In this document: positions 25,480-32,743 of the stretch, one piece after another | Layout of the letters: each line of letters begins with the position of its first letter | Numbering within the stretch: position 1 is the stretch's first letter | From: Lachnospiraceae bacterium | GTDB lineage: Bacteria > Bacillota > Clostridia > Lachnospirales > Lachnospiraceae | Assembly (NCBI GenBank): GCA_024403375.1 | Contig: JAKSRZ010000002.1 | Location: forward strand, 1-62,847 | Direction: 5' to 3' | Length of the DNA stretch: 62,847 bases | Made by a program: the position numbers and the translations under genes | Notes under the pieces: model-generated | What the model saw: the letters and a program-made list of their open reading frames with translations, nothing else | What the model was told of the DNA's origin: nothing | Database searches by the model: none

Positions 25480-25887
25480 TTATTTATCAAGGAATCTCAT
25501 CCTGTTGTCATGTGTTGGCTTCTTAGGTTCTTCCTTCGGTGCTTCCTTTTTGTAAAGACCATTCATGCCATTAATCATATTAGTCTTACATTCCTTACAG
25601 TAGCGGCCTGTAAGAATTCTTGCACCGCAGCCCTCACACTGAATTGCAATATCTGAGCTTTCTGAGAAGGATAACTTTTCTTCACGTATCCACTTTCTTA
25701 CCTGATTTGCAGTAACCTCCATGTCACGAACAACATCATTTATGCTGCATCCGGGATGATCGTAAACGTACTGCTTAACCTCATTAAACTTTTCGTCCAT
25801 TTTCTTGGCGCATTCCTGGCAAATAGGTGCACTACCTAAAACATAATTAAACATTTTTCCGCAACTTGCACAATTTCGCAGCTCCAT
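25480..25887 (-). CDS. yvyF: YvyF-type flagellar operon protein
   Basis: The 135-residue protein has an N-terminal zinc ribbon (C-x2-C in 'CASCGKMF', then 'CQEC'), a helix-turn-helix-like middle ('SINDVVRDMEVTANQVRKWI'), and a second zinc ribbon ('CEGCG', 'YCKEC'). This is the layout of the TIGR03826/YvyF family. In Bacillus subtilis yvyF lies between comFC and flgM, and here too it directly follows comFC. The flgM-flgN-flgK-flgL genes that normally follow are absent; a terminator and then the TIR/RyR operon take their place. A role in flagellar gene control is assumed from the family context and is not well defined. Confidence 0.85.
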   Translation of the reverse strand: MELRNCASCGKMFNYVLGSAPICQECAKKMDEKFNEVKQYVYDHPGCSINDVVRDMEVTANQVRKWIREEKLSFSESSDIAIQCEGCGARILTGRYCKECKTNMINGMNGLYKKEAPKEEPKKPTHDNRMRFLDK

Positions 25888-25905
25888 AATTTCACCCTTT
25901 CCTAT

Positions 25906-26608
25906 TTAAGATTCCGCTGTTCCTGTAGCGATGCAAAGGAAAAATACTTCTTTCACTCCGGCCTGTTTCAGTACGTAGGCGCAGGCGTTAATTGTACTTC
26001 CTGTTGTATATACATCATCTACAAGCAGAACTTTTTCAGGTATATTGCCGTCCTTTGGAACAGTTGTCTTAAAGGCTCCTCGAAGGTTTTCCCATCGTTT
26101 TTCTCCAGAAAGAGTTTTCTGGTCTTTGGTGCGTCGTTCCTTTTTGAGGAGCGGTACCATCGGAATCCCCGTTTCTTTTGCGATGACTTCCGCCAACAGC
26201 TCTGCCTGGTTAAAGCCTCTGTACCACCGTTTTTCCAAATGCAGCGGCACCGGCACAATGGCCTTCGGTGCTGTTGCTTTAATAAAGTCCCTGTGTCGCA
26301 TAGCGGATGTTCTTCCAGAGAAGTCAACAAACTCGTCGGTTCCGTTCGTTTTCAGCTCTTTAAGTGCCTTTTGTATGGGGGGAACGATAGGGAAATGTAA
26401 TTCTTCCCATATCGAAAAACAGCTGACGCCTGTTGCAGGAACTGCAATAAACTTCTTCACTGTCCCTTACAGGACTTCCGCATTTTATGCAAATCGGCGG
26501 ATTGATGAACCGAACCCGCTTTTCACATTCCTTATGCAGCATCCTTCCTCTCGGCACTACCGGTTCGAAACATACAGGACAATACTCCGGAAACAATATA
26601 CTTTTCAT
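25906..26608 (-). pseudogene. comFC: comFC (ComF family phosphoribosyltransferase), frameshifted at a C6 run
   Basis: Two overlapping ORFs encode one ComF protein. The N-terminal part (from 26608) has the zinc-finger region 'CPVCFEPVV' and 'CIKCGSPV' to 'YCSSCNRRQLFFDMG'. The C-terminal part, ending at 25906, has 'IVPVPLHLEKRWYRGFNQAE' and the PRPP-binding motif 'VLLVDDVYTTGSTINAC'. The two join if one C is removed from a run of six C (minus strand, near 26377-26382), giving '...FPYRSPIQKALKEL...' as in other ComFC proteins and a product of about 230 residues. ComFC is needed for natural transformation in several bacteria. As read, the gene is broken. Sequencing error, slippage at the homopolymer, and real loss are all possible. 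Confidence 0.85.
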
Positions 26609-26709
26609 GATCCTCCGCAACCCATTTCTCCCGAAAGGTGCGGTTATGTGCTATATTCTACAACAGGGAATACCTCAAAACAATTAACTTTTTGAGAAGA
26701 ATGCAGCAA

Positions 26710-28926
26710 TCAGTGAATCTCTTCCAATGCTCTTTTAAGGCCTGTGTACCTTGTCTGCTCCATTGTGTTCTTAATCATCATGTTTACGGTGTCTGCACTT
26801 CCAAGAATCGTAACACACTTTTTTGCTCTCGTAACAGCTGTATAAAGCACGTTTCTGTTGAACAGCATCATGGGGCCTGTGAGCAGTGGAATAACCACTG
26901 CGGGATACTCGCTTCCTTGTGCTTTATGTATGGTAATCGCGTAGGCAAGATTCAGTTCGTCGGTCTGAGCAAAGGAGTAATCTACAATCCTTCCCTCTTC
27001 ATATTCCACGGTAATGCGTCCTGCAAAGTTATCAATGCTTTTAATTCTGCCGCAGTCTCCGTTAAATACTCCTGTTCCTGAATCGATTGGTAAGCCGTAC
27101 TTACTGCGTACCTCCCACTCAAGCTGATAATCGTTCTTAATCTGCATTATCTTATCGCCTTCACGGAAAATACGTCCGTTTTCAAATACCTTTTCTGTTT
27201 TGTCCGGCGAAGGAGGATTCAGTGCAGCCTGCAGCGTCACATTAAGGCGTTCACATCCCAGCTCACCCGCTCGCATTGGTGTAAGGACCTGAACCTCATA
27301 TGGTGTTGCATCCACAAAACGCGAAATCTTATCCTTCACAAGGTATACGATTCCTTCAAGTATCTCATTTATATTAGTTCGGCCCAGAAAGAAAAAGTCA
27401 TTATTAACCTTGTTATCGAGAGAAATTGTTTCTCCCTTGTTGATTTTGTGAGCGTTAACAATTATTGAACTTTCCGCAGCCTGCCTGAATATTTTTTCAA
27501 GCTTTATGGTTTTTATTCGTCCTGAATCGATTATATCATGTAAAACGTTACCCGGACCCACGCTGGGCAGCTGATTAACGTCTCCCACCAGAATAACTCT
27601 TGTGCCAACAACGCAAGCCTTCAGCAGTGCATGCATTAGTGATATATCCACCATGGACATCTCATCCACAATAATGGCATCACACTCCAAAGGGTTGCCC
27701 TCATTTCTTGTAAAAGCCATGGCAGACGTATCTGTCCCTTCGGTTATTCTTGTAAGTTCAAGTAATCTGTGAAGTGTTCTTGACTCATGTCCGGTGGTTT
27801 CACTCATTCTTTTCGCGGCACGTCCGGTAGGTGCAGCCAGAAGGACGTCCATTCCCTCTCGTTCAAAAAGCCTGATGATGGCATTTATTGTGGTGGTTTT
27901 TCCTGTACCGGGACCACCCGTAAGAATGAACACGCCGCTTCTTACCGCCTCAAAAACCGCTTCCTTCTGAAGTTCATCAAGGTCGATATCCAGGTCCTTC
28001 ATCACACCTGTAAGAGCAGCTTCAAGTTTTTCATCAGATATATCATAGCGGCAGTTAAGGTCGCAGATCATACGGGCCACACTAAGCTCCATATAATAAA
28101 ATGCCGCCAGATAAACATTTCTTGTTTCTTCGTCTTTAATTACAATCTTTTTTTCAATGGCCAGGTTTGTAAGCTGTCTCAGCATCAGTTCGTCTTCCAC
28201 ACGAATCATTGAGTAAACCTGATCTAAAAGTTCCTCCTGCGGAAGGTAGCAATGCCCGTTTATAGACGCCTCAGTCAGCACATAAAGAATGACCGCACGC
28301 ACTCTCGATTCATCATTTTCACCCACTCCCATAGCCAGTGCGATGGAGTCCGCAGTCTTAAATCCGACTCCCGGAATATCCTCGGCAATACGGTAAGGAG
28401 ACTCTCGTAGAACCATGTACATACGCGATCCGTAGTAATTGAATATCTTCAGTGCAAGAGCATTTGACACCCCATATTGAGATAGAAAAACCATGGCATT
28501 TCGTGCCTCTTGTTTTTCAACAAACTGCTCCGCAATTCGCTGAGCCCCCCTTTCGCTTATGCCCTTAACCTCGGCTAAACGCTCAGGTTCAAACTCGATT
28601 ATTCTGAAAGTATCATTTCCGAACTTTTTAATAATTCTTGCCGCCAAAGCCTCTCCAATACCGGAAATAGCTCCGCTGGCAAGATATCTTTCCATGTCAC
28701 TTGCGTCGGTAGGCTGAACCGGAGTAATCTTTGAAACCTTTATCTGGTCGCCATACTGAGGATGGAACGTTTCCTCACCCTCAACCTCAACAAATTCGCC
28801 CTCATCAAAAACAGCCATAACTCCTACACAGCAGATTTCCGTACCTTCTGTGTCAAGTGTCATGACTGTATAACCGCTTTCTTCGCTTCTGTATACTATT
28901 TTTGTGATATAACCACTGACCGTCAT
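26710..28926 (-). CDS. recD2: RecD2 (RecD-like ATP-dependent DNA helicase)
   Basis: The 738-residue SF1B helicase has the RecD2 layout. An N-terminal OB-like and helix-hairpin-helix region comes first ('ISGIGEALAARIIKKFG', 'GISERGAQRIAE', 'IPGVGFKTADSIAL'). The motor follows, with Walker A GGPGTGKTTT, motif II 'IVDEMSMVD', motif III 'VILVGDVNQLPSVGPG', and the C-terminal motifs 'LAYAITIHKAQGSEY' and 'NVLYTAVTRAKK'. The length matches the family. RecD2 proteins act alone, outside RecBCD, in DNA repair and replication-fork processing. The ATG lies 1 nt after the FlgJ-like stop, so translation is coupled to flagellar rod genes. comFC follows about 100 bp downstream. Confidence 0.95.
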   Translation of the reverse strand: MTVSGYITKIVYRSEESGYTVMTLDTEGTEICCVGVMAVFDEGEFVEVEGEETFHPQYGDQIKVSKITPVQPTDASDMERYLASGAISGIGEALAARIIKKFGNDTFRIIEFEPERLAEVKGISERGAQRIAEQFVEKQEARNAMVFLSQYGVSNALALKIFNYYGSRMYMVLRESPYRIAEDIPGVGFKTADSIALAMGVGENDESRVRAVILYVLTEASINGHCYLPQEELLDQVYSMIRVEDELMLRQLTNLAIEKKIVIKDEETRNVYLAAFYYMELSVARMICDLNCRYDISDEKLEAALTGVMKDLDIDLDELQKEAVFEAVRSGVFILTGGPGTGKTTTINAIIRLFEREGMDVLLAAPTGRAAKRMSETTGHESRTLHRLLELTRITEGTDTSAMAFTRNEGNPLECDAIIVDEMSMVDISLMHALLKACVVGTRVILVGDVNQLPSVGPGNVLHDIIDSGRIKTIKLEKIFRQAAESSIIVNAHKINKGETISLDNKVNNDFFFLGRTNINEILEGIVYLVKDKISRFVDATPYEVQVLTPMRAGELGCERLNVTLQAALNPPSPDKTEKVFENGRIFREGDKIMQIKNDYQLEWEVRSKYGLPIDSGTGVFNGDCGRIKSIDNFAGRITVEYEEGRIVDYSFAQTDELNLAYAITIHKAQGSEYPAVVIPLLTGPMMLFNRNVLYTAVTRAKKCVTILGSADTVNMMIKNTMEQTRYTGLKRALEEIH

Positions 28927-28927
28927 A

Positions 28928-29272
28928 TTAAGTGTTTCTCTTTACGGACTCGTAAAGCATTTTCGCTATTCCGAGATTCGCATTTTCAGTTACAAGCTTT
29001 GCATATTCCTGGTAAAGATTTTCGCCAAAGTATTTCATGTACTGATTGTCGTCCTCTTCACTCTTAGGAATCATTGCCTCTTTAGTAGACTTCATAACCT
29101 GCTCAACAAGATACTGCTCAAAGGATTTGCATGCCTCCATAAGCTCTTCATCTGTAGCTTCTGAAGCACTGAGCCCCGAAAGCTTTCCTGAAAGCTTGTC
29201 GGCGCTGGACTTTGCTGCTGTAGACCGGAGCTGCTGCTGATAAAAATAATTTGAGCCTATTTCTATAGACAT
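28928..29272 (-). CDS. flgJ: FlgJ-type flagellar rod-binding protein (no hydrolase domain)
   Basis: The 114-residue protein matches the N-terminal rod-binding domain of FlgJ: 'EELMEACKSFEQYLVEQVMKS', then 'YMKYFGENLYQEYAKLV' and 'GIAKMLYESVKR'. The peptidoglycan hydrolase domain found in enterobacterial FlgJ is absent, as is usual in Clostridia. It presumably helps rod assembly in the cell wall. A GAAAGGA site precedes the ATG. It follows flgG by 20 bp and ends 1 nt before the recD2 start codon. Confidence 0.85.
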   Translation of the reverse strand: MSIEIGSNYFYQQQLRSTAAKSSADKLSGKLSGLSASEATDEELMEACKSFEQYLVEQVMKSTKEAMIPKSEEDDNQYMKYFGENLYQEYAKLVTENANLGIAKMLYESVKRNT

Positions 29273-29292
29273 GCCTTATCCTTTCTCACGGA

Positions 29293-30108
29293 TTATCCGC
29301 GAAGGTTATTTGCCTGCTGAAGCATCTCATCGGATGCTGAAATAATCTTGGAATTCATTTCGTATGCACGCTGTGCAACGATAAGATTTACCATTTCGTC
29401 TACTGTCTGAACGTTTGAACCTTCCAGATAGCCGGAATAAACCTTTGATTTCTTAAGTTCTGCATCGTCAGCCTCAATTCTTGGCTCACCGGATGCATCA
29501 GTTTCCCTTAAAAGGCTTCCTGAAATCTTAAGAAGACCTGCGGGATTGCTGAACTGTGCAAGACCAACCTGAAGATTAAGGTCTGTTATTGTATCGTCAA
29601 CCTCTCTGTAGGAGAAGCGTCCGTAAGAATCTATAATAAGCTTTGAAGTGTTGATTTCTCTGCTGAATACAATGGGTTCACCATTTGTATCAAGAACCTG
29701 GTAGCCTTCTGATGTACAAAGAGAAAGTCCCTGAGGGTCTACAGAAACATTGAAGTTACCTGCTCTTGTGTATGCAATCTCTCCCTCTCCTGTACGTACT
29801 CTGAAGAAGCCATCGCCCTCAATTGCAAAGTCAAAAGTATTTCCTGTTGTTGTAAGAGGACCCTGATCATAGCGTGAAGTAATGGATGCAGTGCGAACGC
29901 CGGAACCCACCTGACCGATTACAGGCTTCGGATTTCCTTCGTTATCCTCAGTCTTTCTCTGAAGCTTGGAGTAAAGCAAAGTCTTAAATTCTACTGTCTC
30001 TTTCTTATATCCTGTTGTGTTTACGTTAGAAAGGTTGTTGGAAATTGCATCAACAGCATTCTGCTGAGCAATCATTCCCGATGCACCTGTCCAGAGTGAA
30101 CGCATCAT
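29293..30108 (-). CDS. flgG: Flagellar basal-body rod protein FlgG (FlhP)
   Basis: The 271-residue protein has the N-terminal rod/hook signature 'LWTGASGMIAQQNAVDAISN' and 'NLSNVNTTGYKKETVEFKTL'. The core includes 'FAIEGDGFFRV' and 'YTRAGNF', and the C-terminal signature is 'GYLEGSNVQTVDEMVNLI' with 'AYEMNSKIISASDEMLQQA'. The length fits FlgG (about 260). It follows the FlgF-like gene by 21 bp. The order mbl-flgF-flgG matches mbl-flhO-flhP of Bacillus subtilis. Confidence 0.95.
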   Translation of the reverse strand: MMRSLWTGASGMIAQQNAVDAISNNLSNVNTTGYKKETVEFKTLLYSKLQRKTEDNEGNPKPVIGQVGSGVRTASITSRYDQGPLTTTGNTFDFAIEGDGFFRVRTGEGEIAYTRAGNFNVSVDPQGLSLCTSEGYQVLDTNGEPIVFSREINTSKLIIDSYGRFSYREVDDTITDLNLQVGLAQFSNPAGLLKISGSLLRETDASGEPRIEADDAELKKSKVYSGYLEGSNVQTVDEMVNLIVAQRAYEMNSKIISASDEMLQQANNLRG

Positions 30109-30129
30109 AAGCCATGCTCCTCCTTATCT

Positions 30130-30974
30130 TTATACTCGACCGATATTATTGACGGACTGATCCAATGTGGAATCCATTGTCTGGATTACCTTCTGATTTG
30201 CCTCATAGGCTCTTGTAATATTTATAAGCTGTACCACCTGATTGATGACATTTACGTTTGACTGTTCAATGTATCCCTGACGTACAACTCCCTCGGAATC
30301 CTTAGGTGTAGCACCGTTTACAGGCTCATACATTGTGTCACCAAACTTTTTAAGATAATTGTAATCTTCGAAATCATAGAGCGTTAATGTATCTACTCTC
30401 ACATCATTTGCATAAACGGCACCACCCTGATCGATGGAAATCTTCTGGTCTGTAGGAACTATCATATCCCCTGCCTCTGACTGAAGATGATTGCCGTCTG
30501 CATCCGTAACGTATCCGTCACGGGTAATCGTAAAGTTTCCTGCTCTTGTATATCTCAGGTGGCTGTTACCGTTGGTGTCAACAACTCTTACCCTGAAAGA
30601 GAGAAAGAACCATCTCGACCATATCTTACTGATGTTTCATCTGCTTTGTTTTTGTATTCAACAGCAAAGAATCCATCTCCTGATAATGCTAAATCAAAAG
30701 TGTTTCCTGTTTCTCTGAGAGAACCCTGTGTATAGTCTGTGTACTCCTCACCGATTTTTACGCCGAGGTACATATTTCCGATTCTTTCATCCATAGGATA
30801 ATTGACGGAGCGGTCTCTCACCTTAATGCCCAACATATCGTCAAAGGACTGGCTTGTTACACCCTGGTTCTTGTAACCTGTGGTGGAGGCATTGGCAACG
30901 TTATTTGAAATAACGTCTAACTTTTTCTGATTGTTTCTCATTCCCGTCCATGCGGTATATAAGCCTCTTACCAT
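30130..30974 (-). pseudogene. flgF: FlgF-like rod protein (FlhO), frameshifted
   Basis: The ORF from 30974 gives the N-terminal half ('YTAWTGMRNNQKKLDVISNN', 'VANASTTGYKNQGV', 'ALSGDGFFAVEY') and stops at 30588. A second frame, read on from about 30600, continues the rod fold ('VRVVDTNGNSHLRYTRAGNF', 'GYVTDADGNHLQ') and ends with the rod C-terminus 'QGYIEQSNVNVINQVVQLI' and 'AYEANQKVIQTMDSTLD' at 30130. The total of 845 bp is two more than a multiple of three. A CTCTCT stretch at the junction could have gained one dinucleotide. If the lesion is real, the proximal rod would lack this subunit and motility should suffer. Sequencing error is also possible. Confidence 0.8.
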
Positions 30975-30999
30975 AGCGTCCCTTTCTGAATCTGTTTAT

Positions 31000-31986
31000 T
31001 TATTTCATTGTATCAATAACTTCAACGTACTTACCTGTTCCTATAGCAACCGCTGTCTTAGGATTTTCCGCTGTAAGTGTTCTGATACCTGTCTTTTCTT
31101 CGATAAGTTCTTCAAGTCCCCAGAGCTGGCTGCCGCCGCCTGTAAGGATAATTCCGTTGCTTGCAATATCTGCTGCAAGTTCGGGAGGAGTCTTCTCAAA
31201 TACTCTCTGAATTGCATCAACAATCTGAGAAGTAGGCTCGCGGAAAGCTTCTTCTGTCTCTTCCGAAGTAACTGCGATAGTCTTGGGAAGTCCGCTTGCT
31301 GCACCACGTCCTTTAACATTCATTGCAATGGATTCAGGACGTCTGTAAGCTGAACCGATGTTAAGCTTGATCTCTTCTGCAGTGCGGGCACCGATAATAA
31401 CATTTTTGTTCTTTCTGAGATAACGTGTGATGGCTTCATCAAAATCATCACCTGCAACCTTGATGGATGCACTTACAACGGTACCACCCAATGAAATTAC
31501 AGCGATATCTGTTGTACCACCGCCGATATCAACTACCATGTTTCCACAAGGCTTTGTAATGTCAAGGCCTGCTCCGATAGCTGCTGCAATAGGCTCCTCA
31601 ATGATAGCAACACGCTTTGCTCCGATTGTGTAAGCCGCATCCTCAACGGCCTTCTTTTCAACTTCCGTAACACCTGAAGGTACGCAGATGGAAACGTTAA
31701 GCTTGCCGAAACGATGGCGTCCCACAGCCTTGTTTACAAAGTGCTTAAGCATTTTTTCCGTAACGGTGTAATCGGAAATAACTCCATGACGTAAAGGACG
31801 GATTGCCACAATATTGTAAGGTGTACGGCCGATCATGCGACGAGCCTCCTCACCAATGGCAAGAATCTTATTTGTATCACGATCAAAAGCAACTACAGAG
31901 GGCTCTGTAAGAACAACGCCTCTGCCCTTTATATATACAAGAACGGTAGCAGTTCCGAGGTCGATTCCGATATCAGTACTAAACAT
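31000..31986 (-). CDS. mbl: MreB/Mbl rod-shape-determining actin homologue
   Basis: The 328-residue protein begins 'MFSTDIGIDLGTATVLVYIK' at an ATG preceded by GAAAGGAG; an in-frame upstream ATG is rejected. The actin-fold motifs are present: phosphate 1 'DIGIDLGTATV', phosphate 2 'VVDIGGGTTDIAVISLGG', and the adenosine loop 'GIILTGGGSQLWGLEELI'. 'IEEPIAAAIGAGLDI' is typical of MreB/Mbl. It polymerises under the membrane and guides wall synthesis. Placement directly before flgF/flgG points to Mbl rather than the mreBCD-operon copy. Confidence 0.92.
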   Translation of the reverse strand: MFSTDIGIDLGTATVLVYIKGRGVVLTEPSVVAFDRDTNKILAIGEEARRMIGRTPYNIVAIRPLRHGVISDYTVTEKMLKHFVNKAVGRHRFGKLNVSICVPSGVTEVEKKAVEDAAYTIGAKRVAIIEEPIAAAIGAGLDITKPCGNMVVDIGGGTTDIAVISLGGTVVSASIKVAGDDFDEAITRYLRKNKNVIIGARTAEEIKLNIGSAYRRPESIAMNVKGRGAASGLPKTIAVTSEETEEAFREPTSQIVDAIQRVFEKTPPELAADIASNGIILTGGGSQLWGLEELIEEKTGIRTLTAENPKTAVAIGTGKYVEVIDTMK

Positions 31987-32022
31987 AAAAAAACTCCTTT
32001 CAAAACCTCTAATCATCAATCG

Positions 32023-32051
32023 ATTATAAACATTTTTCTGTTGTTTTTCAA
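32023..32051 (-). promoter_or_regulatory. Promoter of mbl-flgF-flgG operon
   Basis: Minus strand: TTGAAA (32046-32051), 17-bp spacer, TATAAT (32023-32028), followed 30-40 bp later by the mbl start. This is a close sigma-A match. I see no flagellar sigma site here. Confidence 0.75.
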
Positions 32052-32123
32052 TCGAATTTTATAGTTTTTTTATTAATGAATCTCCTCGATTTTTATATCG
32101 GACGTTTTTTCAAAAATCTTTAG

Positions 32124-32150
32124 TTGCATTCCTTTCAGATATGCTATAAT
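32124..32150 (+). promoter_or_regulatory. Probable promoter of the small membrane protein gene
   Basis: A perfect TATAAT (32145-32150) is preceded by TTGCAT at a short 15-bp spacing. The ATG at 32169 follows a CGGAGG site, leaving a very short leader. Confidence 0.5.
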
Positions 32151-32168
32151 ACCTTCGGAGGCACACTT

Positions 32169-32654
32169 ATGGATAAAGTATTGGCACGTATTGCATCGTT
32201 CATCAGCCTTAAGCTGACCAACATAATTATTGTGATTTTTCTCGGGGCAATTCAGGTATATTTTGCATTTAACGGATACAAAAATTTTTCACCTCTTTAC
32301 GTTTTGTTTTTCGTTTTGATATCCCCCTTTTGCATATCATCATTTTTAGGCCGCTCGGATGAGAATCGAAAGAAATTGGAAGAGCTTGAAAAAGACTGGC
32401 CGTTCCCCGAACTTAGAAAAAAGCACCATTACACTTCTTTGACTTTCAAGGGGCAGTCCTACACTTTTGTAATCACCGTAATTCTATGCGGTATATGGAA
32501 TTATCGTACCACGGCCCCATCACTGCCGGGCTTTGATTTTGCTTTGGTGGCGCCCATGCTTGTTCTGATTGTGTATGTGGCGGTCCGTCTTTTCACTTGG
32601 ATAGTATTTCTGGCAATATTCAGGTTCTTCCCCACTCTCGGTTGGAAAATTTAA
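32169..32654 (+). CDS. Small four-TM membrane protein, unknown
   Basis: The ATG at 32169 is chosen for its CGGAGG site; a longer in-frame reading starts inside the promoter. The 161-residue product has about four hydrophobic segments: 'LTNIIIVIFLGAIQVYFAF', 'YVLFFVLISPFCISSFL', 'FVITVILCGIW' and 'LVLIVYVAVRLFTWIVFLAI'. A charged loop with 'KKLEELEKDWPFPELRKKHH' lies in the middle. I do not recognise a family. It stands alone between divergent mbl and a convergent c-di-GMP gene, with its own promoter and a shared terminator. Confidence 0.7.
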   Translation: MDKVLARIASFISLKLTNIIIVIFLGAIQVYFAFNGYKNFSPLYVLFFVLISPFCISSFLGRSDENRKKLEELEKDWPFPELRKKHHYTSLTFKGQSYTFVITVILCGIWNYRTTAPSLPGFDFALVAPMLVLIVYVAVRLFTWIVFLAIFRFFPTLGWKI

Positions 32655-32664
32655 TTTGAGACAA

Positions 32665-32699
32665 AAAAAGCTCGGAACGCATCGCATTCCGAGCTTTTT
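32665..32699. terminator. Bidirectional terminator
   Basis: AAAAAGCTCGGAA pairs with TTCCGAGCTTTTT around a 9-nt loop. It carries A-run and T-run on both sides and lies between two convergent genes, so it can end transcription from both. Confidence 0.85.
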
Positions 32700-32743
32700 C
32701 CGTTGCCTACACTGTAAGCAACTACCCCAAAACCAAAGTGCCG

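Noticed and set aside
26045-26695. 216-codon plus-strand ORF over comFC
   Set aside because: It is antisense to a clearly recognisable, though frameshifted, comFC.
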